A stretch of 64,000 bases of DNA from Leucobacter chironomi DSM 19883. GTDB lineage: Bacteria; Actinomycetota; Actinomycetes; Actinomycetales; Microbacteriaceae. The notes below the pieces were generated by a model. That model had not been told where the DNA came from and did no database searches. It was given only the letters and a program-made list of their open reading frames with translations. Where the stretch lies: assembly GCF_000421845.1 (NCBI RefSeq), contig NZ_ATXU01000003.1:124001-188000 (forward strand). The letters are read 5' to 3'. This document shows, piece by piece, positions 41,070 through 49,850 of the stretch. Within the stretch, counting starts at the first letter, position 1, and each line of letters begins with the position of its first letter. Both the position numbers and the translations under genes were made by a program.

Positions 41070-42533
41070 ATGAGCGCGAACACCTCCGAAGCGTCGCTCG
41101 AGCTGCGTCCGGTGCAGTTCTCTCGCCTCACCAAGCGCGGCCTGCTCCTCGGCCTCTCCCTGCCACAGCTTCTCGTCCTCGCGACCGCGCTCGGCATCAT
41201 CGTCACCGGCCTCTACACGGGCGGCGGACAGGGCCTTGCCTGGTCGTCGCCGGCGTGGGCATCCCTGGTGGTGATCGCGTGGGTGCCCGTCGGCGGGCGG
41301 AAGCTGATCGAGTGGGCGCCGATCGTCACCCGCTGGCTCCTCCGCACCCGCGCGAAGCAAACCCAGTATCGGCGCAGGGTGGTGAAGCCGCGCCCGGCGG
41401 GCACGCTCGCGCTCCCCGGCGACCTCGCCGCGCTCCGGGAATGGGTGGACCCCGAGACGGGGGCGGCGATGATCCACGACCCGCACGCCCAGACCCTCAC
41501 CGTCGTGTGCGGGGTGGCGCATCCCGCGTTCGTGCTTCTCGACCCCGGCGAGCAGCAGCGCCGTGTCACCGGCTGGGGTCGCGTCCTTGCGGCCGCGTGC
41601 CGGTCCGGGAGGATCGCCCGCATCCAGGTGCAAGAGCGCACCCTGCCCGATTCCGGGTCGGGGCTGACCGAGTGGTGGCGCGAACACGGCCACGACGACG
41701 GCTCCTGGGCGGCGAACACCTACCGGGAGCTCATCGAACGGGCGGGCCCCGCCGGGGAACGCCACGCCACCACCGTGTCGCTCTCCCTTGACATGCGAGC
41801 CGCTACCCGGCAGATCCGTTCCGCGGGCGGCGGCATGAAGGGAGCGGCGGTGGTGCTCGGGCAGGAGATGCAGTCGTTCCAGACCGCGCTGCGCTCCGCC
41901 GAGCTGCAGATGACGGGATGGCTCACCCCGGGTGATGTCGCCCTGATCCTCCGCACCGCCTATGACCCCGCCGCCGGCCCCGCCTTGGAACGTCACGGCG
42001 CGCTCGGCCGGGAGCTCGCGACCGCGGGCCCGGTTGCGGTGAACGAGGCCTGGGACCGGCTGCGCTCCGACAGCGCGCACCACGCGGTGCTGTGGATCAG
42101 CGAATGGCCGAGGGCGCAGACCTTCCCCGGGTTCCTCGCCCCGCTCGTGCTGACCGGCGGGGTGCTGCGCTCCTTGTCGCTGCACTATCTGCCGGTGCGG
42201 GCGGATCAGGCCGCCAGGGATTTGCGGCGGAAGAAGACCGAGATGGTCGCCGACGCCGCCCAGCGCCGGAAGATCGGCCAGGTCGAAGACACCCAGGCCA
42301 CCGCCGAATACGGCGACGTGCTGCAACAAGAATCTGAGCTGACCGCGGGGCACGGGGTGCTCCGCGTCGTCGGCCTCGTCTCCGTCTCCGCACCCACCAA
42401 TGGGGAACTGGATGCCGCGGTATCGCAGATCGAGCAGGCCGCGATCCAGGCGTCCTGCGAAACCCGCCGCCTGGTCGGCCAGCAGGCGCAGGCCTTCACC
42501 GCGGCCGCGCTCCCGCTCTGCCGCCCCATCTGA
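41070..42533 (+). CDS. SCO6880-family transfer protein (PrgI-like N-terminus)
   Basis: The 487-residue protein begins with two close membrane helices (GLLLGLSLPQLLVLATALGIIVTGLY and SPAWASLVVIAWVPVGG) in a PrgI-like layout, followed by a large soluble domain. SCO6880-type proteins sit directly upstream of VirB4-like ATPases in actinobacterial conjugative elements, as here after one intervening gene. The soluble part resembles the N-terminal region of VirB4 (WLTPGDVALILRTAYDPA), suggesting an ancient split of a VirB4-like protein into two chains. Confidence 0.85.
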   Translation: MSANTSEASLELRPVQFSRLTKRGLLLGLSLPQLLVLATALGIIVTGLYTGGGQGLAWSSPAWASLVVIAWVPVGGRKLIEWAPIVTRWLLRTRAKQTQYRRRVVKPRPAGTLALPGDLAALREWVDPETGAAMIHDPHAQTLTVVCGVAHPAFVLLDPGEQQRRVTGWGRVLAAACRSGRIARIQVQERTLPDSGSGLTEWWREHGHDDGSWAANTYRELIERAGPAGERHATTVSLSLDMRAATRQIRSAGGGMKGAAVVLGQEMQSFQTALRSAELQMTGWLTPGDVALILRTAYDPAAGPALERHGALGRELATAGPVAVNEAWDRLRSDSAHHAVLWISEWPRAQTFPGFLAPLVLTGGVLRSLSLHYLPVRADQAARDLRRKKTEMVADAAQRRKIGQVEDTQATAEYGDVLQQESELTAGHGVLRVVGLVSVSAPTNGELDAAVSQIEQAAIQASCETRRLVGQQAQAFTAAALPLCRPI

Positions 42534-42594
42534 ACCAGCGGCGAACCTTCGCGCACCTGGCATACGAATCATCTTCACGATTGGAGCATCGGAC

Positions 42595-43446
42595 ATGCTG
42601 ACCTTCACCGATCCCGTCGCTGACGCGGAGGAAGCCTATGAGGCGATGCGGGCGCTCGCGCACGCCAGCCGCACCTTCGAGCAGCCGGAGGACATGTACG
42701 GGGTGCTCGGCGATCTCCTCGGCAGCGTCCGATCCCTCGAACAAGTCCTCACCCAGATCGCCACCGCCCACGAGAGCTCGCGCGACCGCGCCGCCGACGA
42801 CGCCGGAGACCGCGCCACGGGCGTCCGCGATGCACTCACGACCGCCGGGGAGCTGCGGCAGGCGGCGGCGCTCATCGGTGAGGCGGAACGACGCCTCGAT
42901 GCGGCATCCGCGGCGGCGGGCCGGATCGCCTGGCACCCCGCCGCAGAAATGCCGGAAGTCGGGCATCTGATCAACGTGGTCTTCCTGCAAGGCGGCGAAG
43001 CCGACCGGCTCCTCGACCTCATCGACCAGGGCGGCGCCGATGCCGTGATCCAGGAACTCGCGGGCTACGACTACGGTGACGAGACCGTGGATGCCGCGCT
43101 CGAGAACGGGTACGTCTACGACACGCCGCCGCAAGGCCTCCTCGACTGCACTGCCCAGTTGGACGCCTACACGCTGGTCTACAACCAGGATCACCGGCAC
43201 CTCGCCCTCTACCGGCACATGGACGTCCTCCCGTCCCCGGTGCTGCTCGGCCTCGAAGACCCCCGCCACGCCGCCACCACTACCGAATCGCCGTCGTCTG
43301 CGATCGCCGCCCCGTCTGGGGTGCGGGCGGGGCCGATCCTCGCGCGCGAGGCCGCGCGGGAGCAGTCGCGGCGAGACCGCCTCGGCACCCCGGCCATCCG
43401 CCGCGAGCAGCCCGGCAGGCAGACGGGGCGGGGGCTCGGCCGATGA
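42595..43446 (+). CDS. Hypothetical protein between SCO6880 and VirB4 genes
   Basis: The 283-residue soluble protein has a helical N-terminal half (AYEAMRALAHASRTFEQPEDMYGVLGDLLGSVRSLEQVLTQIA), reminiscent of small coiled-coil proteins. A mixed domain (HLINVVFLQGGEADRLLDLIDQGGADAVIQEL) and a disordered Arg/Pro tail follow. The N-terminal half probably packs as a helical bundle. It overlaps the VirB4-like gene by four bases (ATGA). The family was not recognised; by position it may be a relaxosome or coupling accessory protein. Confidence 0.65.
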   Translation: MLTFTDPVADAEEAYEAMRALAHASRTFEQPEDMYGVLGDLLGSVRSLEQVLTQIATAHESSRDRAADDAGDRATGVRDALTTAGELRQAAALIGEAERRLDAASAAAGRIAWHPAAEMPEVGHLINVVFLQGGEADRLLDLIDQGGADAVIQELAGYDYGDETVDAALENGYVYDTPPQGLLDCTAQLDAYTLVYNQDHRHLALYRHMDVLPSPVLLGLEDPRHAATTTESPSSAIAAPSGVRAGPILAREAAREQSRRDRLGTPAIRREQPGRQTGRGLGR

Positions 43447-44927
43447 GCGACGACACCGATCCGGGACGTCTGCATACCTCGGTGCTCGTCGGGCCCGAAG
43501 GAGAGCTCCGCCGGCACCGGAAAGCCCGCGCCCAGGCCGCCGCCCGCATCCACGCCGAAGCCCGCGCCGAAACTGTGGCGAAGTTGCGGGCGGAGGCGGC
43601 AGCAGCACGCGAAGCCCGCCGTGCCACTCGCTACCTGCCTCGTGCCGGAGAGGAGGGACCGGCGGCGTTGTGCACGCCGGGCCGGTTCCGGCTCCCGCGC
43701 CACCAGGACACCTCGGCCACGCTGTCGGGGCATTACCCGTTCCTCGCCGAAGGCGGGCTCGGCTCCGCCGGCACCTTCATCGGACAAGACCTCTACTCCG
43801 GCGGATCTTTCGTGTACGACCCGTGGGAGCTGTACCGGCAAGGCGTCATCACCGCCCCGAACCTGATCCTCGCCGGGATCGTCGGAAGCGGGAAGTCGTC
43901 GCTTGCGAAAGCGCTCTACACGAGGGCGCTCCCGTTCGGGCGGCGCGTCTACGTTCCCGGCGACCCGAAAGGCGAGCACACCCCCGTCGCCCGCGCCGTC
44001 GGGGGCCGCGCGATCGTCCTCGGCCCCTCGCTCCCGACCCGTTTGAACCCGCTCGATGAGGGATACCGGGCCGCGGGCATCCCGGACGCCGACTGGGCTA
44101 CACAGGTCGCAGCCCGCCGCCGGGATCTCATCGGCGCCCTCGCGGAGACCGTGCTCGACCGGCGGCTCTCTCCGGTCGAGCACACCGCGATCGATATCGC
44201 TCTCGCAGACGCCGTCAGATCAGCGGAGGTGCCGATCCTACCGATGGTCGTCGACCGCATCCTCTCGCCCTCATCGGCGGACGATCCCGACGGCCGGCTC
44301 GCAGAAGACGGGCGGATGCTCGGGCACGCGCTCCGACGGCTGGTCGCCGGGGATCTCAGCGGCTTGTTCGATGGGCCGTCGACGGAGAAGTTCGACCCGA
44401 CGCTGCCGATGCTCTCCCTCGACCTGTCCCGCGTCTCGGAGAACAGCGCCCTGCTCGCCGTGCTCATGACCTGCTCTGCGGCGTGGATGGAATCAGCGCT
44501 CCAAGACCCGTCCGGCGGTCAGCGCTTCGTCGTCTACGACGAAGCCTGGCGCCTCATGTCCTACCCAAGCTTGCTTGCCCGCATGGATGCGCAATGGCGG
44601 CTCGCCCGCCACTACGGCATCAGCAACCTGCTCATCTTCCACAAGCTCACCGACTTGGAGAACGTCGGCGACCAAGGCTCCAGAATGCGCGCCCTCGCAT
44701 CGTCGCTGCTCGCGAACGCCGAAACGAGGATCGTGTACCGGCAAGAGAGCGATCAGCTCGGCGTCACCGCACAAACCCTCGGACTCACCGGAACCGAACG
44801 CTCACTTCTCCCTGGGCTCGGCATCGGGCAGGGCCTCTGGAAGATCAAAGACCGCAGCTTCGTCGTGCAAGTGCAGTTACACCCCGCCGAACTGGAACTC
44901 TTCGACACCCGCGCCCGAATGCTCTAA
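43443..44927 (+). CDS. VirB4-like conjugal transfer ATPase
   Basis: The 494-residue ATPase drives assembly of the transfer channel. Walker A is AGIVGSGKSSLAK near residue 145, Walker B is RFVVYDEAW, and a helicase-like arginine region (RLARHYGISNLLIFHKLTDL) follows. The GDPKGEH motif after Walker A is typical of VirB4/TraC enzymes. The N-terminal 60 residues are a charged helix. It lacks the N-terminal VirB4 domain, whose counterpart appears to be in the SCO6880 protein. It is the last gene of the operon. Confidence 0.9.
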   Translation: MSDDTDPGRLHTSVLVGPEGELRRHRKARAQAAARIHAEARAETVAKLRAEAAAAREARRATRYLPRAGEEGPAALCTPGRFRLPRHQDTSATLSGHYPFLAEGGLGSAGTFIGQDLYSGGSFVYDPWELYRQGVITAPNLILAGIVGSGKSSLAKALYTRALPFGRRVYVPGDPKGEHTPVARAVGGRAIVLGPSLPTRLNPLDEGYRAAGIPDADWATQVAARRRDLIGALAETVLDRRLSPVEHTAIDIALADAVRSAEVPILPMVVDRILSPSSADDPDGRLAEDGRMLGHALRRLVAGDLSGLFDGPSTEKFDPTLPMLSLDLSRVSENSALLAVLMTCSAAWMESALQDPSGGQRFVVYDEAWRLMSYPSLLARMDAQWRLARHYGISNLLIFHKLTDLENVGDQGSRMRALASSLLANAETRIVYRQESDQLGVTAQTLGLTGTERSLLPGLGIGQGLWKIKDRSFVVQVQLHPAELELFDTRARML

Positions 44928-44953
44928 AAAACCTAGATGTTCCGGTGAATATT

Positions 44954-44992
44954 GACGGTTTTGGCGGGAACTTCCGCCCGTGCCGTCGTTTT
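44954..44992 (+). terminator. Probable terminator after the transfer operon
   Basis: Nested arms GACGG (44954-44958) with CCGTC (44983-44987) and GGCGG (44963-44967) with CCGCC (44974-44978) are followed by GTTTT. It lies 27 bp after the VirB4 stop and before the cadmium operon. The remaining 130 bp up to 45125 hold no gene. Confidence 0.5.
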
Positions 44993-45125
44993 GGTGTGGG
45001 TGCGGGTGGATGTTCGAGGAACTGCCTCCTCTGCGACTGTACCGCGCCCGCCGGTGCGGGTGTCGTGAGGGCTCCGCGGGGGCGGGAGTGCCGCTGCTGG
45101 GTCGCGGGTGCATGGTTCGCCATCA

Positions 45126-45155
45126 TCGACAATAGTTCAGTGCTTGCTGTATAGT
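45126..45155 (+). promoter_or_regulatory. Promoter of the CmtR-CadA-LspA operon, likely leaderless
   Basis: TCGACA (45126-45131) and TATAGT (45150-45155) are spaced by 18 bases. A start about 7 bases downstream falls at the A of the ATG at 45163, giving a leaderless mRNA. Confidence 0.55.
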
Positions 45156-45168
45156 TCAGTGCATGCTG
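45132..45168. promoter_or_regulatory. Direct-repeat operator for CmtR
   Basis: ATAGTTCAGTGCTTGCTG (45132-45149) and ATAGTTCAGTGCATGCTG (45151-45168) differ at one base, with a 19-bp period. The second copy covers the -10 box and start codon, so bound repressor would block initiation. Confidence 0.7.
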
Positions 45169-45522
45169 ACTATTGCTTCGCGTCTCGACGTCATGAACCG
45201 GCTGGGCCGGGCCATGGCGGACCCGACGCGCTCCCGGATCCTGATGACCCTGCTGGACGGCCCGAGCTACCCGGCCGTGCTCTCGCGCGAGTTGGAGCTG
45301 ACGCGCTCCAACGTGTCGAACCATCTGACCTGTCTTCGCGACTGCGGGATCGTAGTCGCCGAGCCCGAGGGTCGGCAGACGCGCTACGAGATCGCCGACC
45401 CGCACCTCGCGGCGGCGCTCACGGCGCTGGTGGACGTGACGCTGGCCGTGGACGAGCACGCGCCGTGCATGGACGCCGAGTGCACGGTGCCGGGCTGCTG
45501 CGCGACGAGGGCGGGCGAGTGA
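45163..45522 (+). CDS. cmtR: ArsR-family cadmium/lead-sensing repressor, CmtR type
   Basis: The 119-residue winged-helix repressor releases DNA when it binds Cd(II) or Pb(II). The sensing cysteines lie at positions 57 and 61 (HLTCLRDCG) and 102, matching the Cys57/Cys61/Cys102 set known for the mycobacterial CmtR. The recognition helix is ELTRSNVSNHL. The C-terminus has extra cysteines (CTVPGCC). It is the first gene of a coupled operon with the pump and LspA, autoregulated through the direct repeats at its start. Confidence 0.9.
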   Translation: MLTIASRLDVMNRLGRAMADPTRSRILMTLLDGPSYPAVLSRELELTRSNVSNHLTCLRDCGIVVAEPEGRQTRYEIADPHLAAALTALVDVTLAVDEHAPCMDAECTVPGCCATRAGE

Positions 45523-47432
45523 GCGCGGCGTGTGGCTGCGAGCACGAGCCGGAGAGCATGGTGGGCGAGGAGTCCGAGGAGGCGGAGCGCCCCTGGTGGC
45601 GGGACCGCGGGATCATGGTCCCGGTCTTCTCCGGCGTGGCCTTCCTGATCGGCCTCGTCCTGGAGTGGTCCGGGCTCGAGTTCCCGGCGCTGGTGGCGTT
45701 CTGGATCGGCCTGTTACTAGGCGCGTCGACGTTCACCCCCGGCGCGATCCGCAAGCTGTTCCAGGGCAAGCTCGGTATCGGCCTGCTGATGACCATCAGC
45801 GCGGTCGGCGCAGTGATCCTCGGCTACGTCGAGGAGGCCGCCGCGCTGGCGTTCCTCTACTCGATCGCCGAGGCCCTGGAGGACAAGGCGATGGACCGGG
45901 CCCGTGGCGGGCTGCGGGCGCTGCTCAAGCTCGTCCCGGAGACCGCGACGATCCGCCAGGACGGGGCCTCGGTCGAGGTCGCGGCCAAGGATCTCGCCGT
46001 GGGCCAGGTCATGCTGGTGCGTCCGGGTGAGCGGATCGCGACCGACGGGATCGTCCGTACGGGGCGCTCCAGCCTGGATACGTCGGCGATCACCGGGGAG
46101 TCGATCCCGGTCGAGGTCGAGCCCGGCGACGCGGTGTCGGCCGGGGCGATCAACACCGCCGGTGCGCTGGAGGTCGAGACGACCGCGGCGGGCACCGACA
46201 ACTCGCTGACCACGATCGTGGAGCTGGTCGAGCAGGCGCAGGCGGAGAAGGGGGACCGCGCCCGCCTCGCGGACCGCATCGCCCGCCCGCTCGTGCCCGG
46301 CGTGCTGATCCTCGCCGTCCTGGTGGCGGTCATCGGGTCGCTGTTCGGCGACCCGGAGCTGTGGGTCACCCGCGCCCTCGTGGTCCTCGTCGCGGCGTCG
46401 CCGTGCGCGCTGGCGATCTCCGTGCCCCTGACGGTGGTCGCCGCGATCGGGGCGGCGAGCAAGTTCGGCGTGATCATCAAGTCCGGTGCGGTGTTCGAGC
46501 GGTTCGGCGTGATCCGTCACGTCGCCGTCGACAAGACCGGCACCCTGACCCGCAACGAGCCCGCCGTCACCGCGGTGCTCACTGCCGACGGCGTCACTGA
46601 GTCGCAGGCTCTGGCCTGGGCGGCCGCGCTGGAAAAGCACAGCACCCACCCGCTCGCTGCGGCGATCACCGCCGCTGCGCCGGGTGCGCCCGCGGCGGAG
46701 GCCGTGACGGAGCAGGCCGGTCACGGCATCGAGGGCACCCTCGACGGCGCGCGGATCACGGTCGGCAGCCCGCGCTGGCTCGACGCCGGCCCGCTCAAGG
46801 ACCGGGTCGCGGGCCTGGAGGAGCAGGGCATGACCGTCGTGATCGTGCACCGCGACAGCGCCGCGGTCGCCGCGACCGGCGTCCGCGACGAGCTGCGCCC
46901 CGAAGTCCCCGAGGTCGTCCGTACGCTTGCCGCCCAGAGCATCGGGACGACCATGCTCACCGGCGACAACGCCCGCACCGCCCGCGCCCTGGCCGCGCAG
47001 GCCGGGATCGAGGACGTGCGCGCCGAGCTGCGCCCGGAGGACAAGGCCTCAGCGATCGCCAAGCTCGGCGAGAAGCACGGGTCGGTCGCGATGATCGGCG
47101 ACGGCATCAACGACGCCCCCGCCCTCGCCGCGGCGGACATCGGGATCGCGATGGGCGCGACCGGCTCCGACGCCGCGATCGAGTCCGCCGACGTCGCCTT
47201 CACCGGCCACGACCTGCGCCTGCTCCCGCGCGCGTTCGACCACGCCCGCCGGGGACGGCACATCATCAACCAGAACATCATCCTGTCGCTGCTGATCATC
47301 ACCGTCCTGCTGCCGCTGGCCCTGTTCGGCGTCCTAGGCCTCGCGGCCGTGGTGCTCGTGCACGAGATCGCCGAGGTGATCGTGATCCTCAACGGGCTGC
47401 GCGCCGCGCGCACCAGGAAGTCGATCGCGTGA
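45519..47432 (+). CDS. cadA: Heavy-metal P-type ATPase, cadmium/zinc/lead type
   Basis: The 637-residue pump starts at GTG 45519, overlapping the CmtR stop. It has no heavy-metal-associated domain, only a short CGC-containing tail. The channel motif is ASPCALAIS (CPC core), the phosphorylation site DKTGTLTRNEP, the phosphatase motif SAITGESIPVE, and the hinge GDGINDAPAL. The final helix contains HEIAEVIVILNGLRA, as in P1B-2 (Cd/Zn/Pb) pumps. Its regulator supports cadmium and lead as substrates. Confidence 0.92.
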   Translation: MSAACGCEHEPESMVGEESEEAERPWWRDRGIMVPVFSGVAFLIGLVLEWSGLEFPALVAFWIGLLLGASTFTPGAIRKLFQGKLGIGLLMTISAVGAVILGYVEEAAALAFLYSIAEALEDKAMDRARGGLRALLKLVPETATIRQDGASVEVAAKDLAVGQVMLVRPGERIATDGIVRTGRSSLDTSAITGESIPVEVEPGDAVSAGAINTAGALEVETTAAGTDNSLTTIVELVEQAQAEKGDRARLADRIARPLVPGVLILAVLVAVIGSLFGDPELWVTRALVVLVAASPCALAISVPLTVVAAIGAASKFGVIIKSGAVFERFGVIRHVAVDKTGTLTRNEPAVTAVLTADGVTESQALAWAAALEKHSTHPLAAAITAAAPGAPAAEAVTEQAGHGIEGTLDGARITVGSPRWLDAGPLKDRVAGLEEQGMTVVIVHRDSAAVAATGVRDELRPEVPEVVRTLAAQSIGTTMLTGDNARTARALAAQAGIEDVRAELRPEDKASAIAKLGEKHGSVAMIGDGINDAPALAAADIGIAMGATGSDAAIESADVAFTGHDLRLLPRAFDHARRGRHIINQNIILSLLIITVLLPLALFGVLGLAAVVLVHEIAEVIVILNGLRAARTRKSIA

Positions 47433-47983
47433 CCGCGCAGGGCACCGTCGTCGCCGAAGGGACGAGCCCGCCCTCCCCGAAAGGTCGGAGGGCACTCGGC
47501 GTCGCCCTCGCGGTCGCCGTGCTCGCCGTGGCCCTCGATCAGGGGTCGAAGGCCCTCGCTGTGGCGCAGTTGACTTCTGGCGAGCGGGTTCCGCTGGTCG
47601 GCGACCTGTTCGGCCTGTCCCTGGTCTACAACCCCGGAGCCGCGTTCTCGCTCGGCTCCGGGTCCACCTGGATCTTCACCCTCGTCGGCCTCCTCGCCGC
47701 CATCGCGGTAGTTGTGTTCGCTGTGCGGCTGCGTGGCGCGCGGTGGGGTGCCGCGTTGGGCCTGGTCCTCGGCGGCGCGGTCGGCAACCTCGTCGACCGG
47801 CTCCTGAACCCGCCCTCCTTCGGACAGGGGCAGGTCACGGACTTCCTCGCCTACGGCGACCTGTTCGTCGGGAACGTCGCCGATGTCTTCGTCGTCGCCG
47901 GTGTCGGCCTGGTCTGCCTGAACCTTCTCCCGCCAGGCCCGGACCGGGCGTCGAACGACGCGCGATTCGAGGATGCCGCATGA
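47429..47983 (+). CDS. lspA: Signal peptidase II (prolipoprotein signal peptidase)
   Basis: The 184-residue membrane aspartyl protease has four helices and the two catalytic motifs GNLVDRLLNPPSFGQGQVTDFL and NVADVFVV. It cuts lipoprotein signal peptides. It starts with GTG, coupled by four bases to the pump gene. lspA copies are known companions of heavy-metal pump genes on mobile elements (for example with lead resistance), so this is probably an accessory copy, not the housekeeping gene. Confidence 0.92.
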   Translation: MTAQGTVVAEGTSPPSPKGRRALGVALAVAVLAVALDQGSKALAVAQLTSGERVPLVGDLFGLSLVYNPGAAFSLGSGSTWIFTLVGLLAAIAVVVFAVRLRGARWGAALGLVLGGAVGNLVDRLLNPPSFGQGQVTDFLAYGDLFVGNVADVFVVAGVGLVCLNLLPPGPDRASNDARFEDAA

Positions 47984-48288
47984 AGGTCGAGTTGCTGCAC
48001 ATTGTCGGTTGCCCGAACACGGACGTGGCCGAAGCCAACGCGCGCGCAGCACTGGACGCTCTTGGATTCAGGGCCGTGCCTGTCGAGCTGGTCACGATCC
48101 GGACCGAGGCCGAGGCGGTAAGCACCCGGTTCGGAGGCTCGCCCACGATCCTCGTCGACGGCGTCGACCTGTTCCCGACAGCACCGGTCCGCTCGCTCGC
48201 GTGCCGCGTCTATGCGACGAGGAACGGGTTCGCCGGAGCGCCTACGCAGGAGCAGATCGAAGCAGCGCTGCGAGGCGCGTCCCGGTAG
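47980..48288 (+). CDS. Thioredoxin-fold protein of the metal cassette
   Basis: The 102-residue protein has a thioredoxin-like order with VELLHIVGCPNTDVAEANARAAL, an active-site-like C-P-N-T that lacks the second cysteine, and the cis-Pro region FGGSPTILVDGVDLFP. A further Cys lies in LACRVY. Such proteins are often found near mercury or arsenic genes and may bind metal by the two cysteines. ATG 47980 overlaps the LspA stop, so it is the fourth gene of the CmtR operon. Confidence 0.78.
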   Translation: MKVELLHIVGCPNTDVAEANARAALDALGFRAVPVELVTIRTEAEAVSTRFGGSPTILVDGVDLFPTAPVRSLACRVYATRNGFAGAPTQEQIEAALRGASR

Positions 48289-48424
48289 AGCAAGAACGGG
48301 CTGTAGCGCGATCGATGGCGCACGCCTCACGGCACATCGGTGTTCGCCGCAGGGACCAGGAAACCCGGAAACACAGCGGAGAGGCAGGGCCATTGGCCGC
48401 TGCCCCTCCCGTGCTCGCAGTCCC

Positions 48425-48829
48425 TCAGACGAGCAGTTCCGCCAGCAGCGTTTCGACGCGACCTTTGATCTCGTCCCGGATCGGGCGCACGGCATCGATG
48501 CCCTGTCCGGCCGGGTCGTCGAGCTTCCAGTCCTCGTAGCGCTTGCCGGGGAAGAACGGGCACGCGTCGCCGCAGCCCATGGTGATCACCATGTCGGAGT
48601 CCTGCACCGCTTCGGTGGTGAGCACTTTCGGCTGTTCGGCGGTGATGTCGATGCCGACTTCGCGCATCGCCTCGACGGCGACGGAGTTGATCTGGTCGGC
48701 GGGTATGGATCCGGCGGAGCGGACCTCGACGCGGTCGCCTGCGAGCTCGCGGAGCCAGCCGGCGGCCATCTGGGAGCGCCCGGCGTTGTGGACGCAGACG
48801 AAGAGGACGGAAGGCTTCTGGTCAGTCAT
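48425..48829 (-). CDS. arsC: Arsenate reductase, low-molecular-weight phosphatase type
   Basis: The 134-residue enzyme reduces arsenate to arsenite. The P-loop is VCVHNAGRSQMAA (CX5R plus Ser), and the general acid Asp is in WKLDDPAGQ. A second cysteine occurs in MGCGDACPFF. The chain length fits thioredoxin-linked or mycothiol-linked actinobacterial enzymes. It is the last gene of the arsenic operon, 16 bp after the fused regulator-reductase. Confidence 0.92.
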   Translation of the reverse strand: MTDQKPSVLFVCVHNAGRSQMAAGWLRELAGDRVEVRSAGSIPADQINSVAVEAMREVGIDITAEQPKVLTTEAVQDSDMVITMGCGDACPFFPGKRYEDWKLDDPAGQGIDAVRPIRDEIKGRVETLLAELLV

Positions 48830-48845
48830 TGTTGTTCGCTTTCGT

Positions 48846-49850
48846 TCAGTCGGTGAGCGTGGCGAGGAGCTCGCGGACGCGGCCCTCGATATCGTGGCGG
48901 ATCGCGTCGACCCCGTCCGGGGAAGCGAGAGCCGGGTCGCCCACGGCCCAGTCCTCGTAGCGGACGCCGGGGATGATCGGGCAGACGTCGCCGCAGCCCA
49001 TCGTGACCACCACGTCGGCCGCGCGCACGGCGTCATCGGTGAGCGGCTTCGGGAACGCCGTCTCGGCCTCCTGCTCGCCCTCGATCTCGGTGAGCAGCGA
49101 GCGCACGTGCGGGTGCACGTCCGACGCAGGGGTGGATCCTGCGGAGCGTGCGACGACGCGGCCGTCGGCGAGCTGGTTGACGATCGCGGCGGCGAGCTGG
49201 GAGCGGCCCGCGTTCTGCACGCAGACGAACAACACCTGCGGCACCCCGGCCGAGCGGTCCCGCGTCAGGTCGGCGAGGCGCTGCCGGGCGAACCGTTCGG
49301 TCAGCGGGATCATGTGCGCCGTCAGCTTCGCCGAACGCACGAGGCCGGCGTAGGACTCGCGCACGATCGCGATCACGAGGTCCCGGTTCAGCCGGGTCAG
49401 CTCGTCCGCGAGCTCATCGGCGAGGCGGGTCACGCGGGCGTCCATCTGCTGCAGGGCCTGGGCCCGTGCTGCGGTGTCTTCGGGCTCGTCGGTGACGGCC
49501 GCGGCGGGAGCGAACGCGTCGAGGAGGGCCGCGACGGCGCGCTGCTTGCCCGGTGCGATGCGGTAGTACACCCAGGTGCCGCGCCGCTCGGACAGCAGCA
49601 TCCCGGTCTCCTTCAACACCTTCAAGTGGTGCGAAACGGTCGGCTGCGACACCTCGGCGAGGTCCGCGAGGTCGCACACGCAGGACTCGCCGCGCGGGTC
49701 GGTCGCGATCGCGGAGAGCATCCGCAGCCGCAGCGGGTCAGCGAGCGCTTTCAGTGCCCCGGCCACGGTCGTGGCGGCCTCGGTGCCGATCGCGTGCGCC
49801 GTGGACGGTGCGCACGTGTCGGCGTCAGAGATGACGGTCGTGTCGGTCAT
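48846..49850 (-). CDS. Fused ArsR repressor and arsenate reductase
   Basis: The 334-residue protein has three parts. Residues 20-115 are an ArsR winged helix with the arsenite motif ESCVCDLADLAEVSQPTVSHHL (CxC at the DNA-binding helix). A helical bundle follows at about 125-200 (RVTRLADELADELTRLNRDLVIAIVRESYAGL...ERFARQRLADL). The last 130 residues are an ArsC domain with P-loop VCVQNAGRSQLAAA and Asp in GDPALASPDG. One chain thus senses arsenite and reduces arsenate. The start ATG overlaps the Acr3 stop by ATGA. Confidence 0.92.
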   Translation of the reverse strand: MTDTTVISDADTCAPSTAHAIGTEAATTVAGALKALADPLRLRMLSAIATDPRGESCVCDLADLAEVSQPTVSHHLKVLKETGMLLSERRGTWVYYRIAPGKQRAVAALLDAFAPAAAVTDEPEDTAARAQALQQMDARVTRLADELADELTRLNRDLVIAIVRESYAGLVRSAKLTAHMIPLTERFARQRLADLTRDRSAGVPQVLFVCVQNAGRSQLAAAIVNQLADGRVVARSAGSTPASDVHPHVRSLLTEIEGEQEAETAFPKPLTDDAVRAADVVVTMGCGDVCPIIPGVRYEDWAVGDPALASPDGVDAIRHDIEGRVRELLATLTD

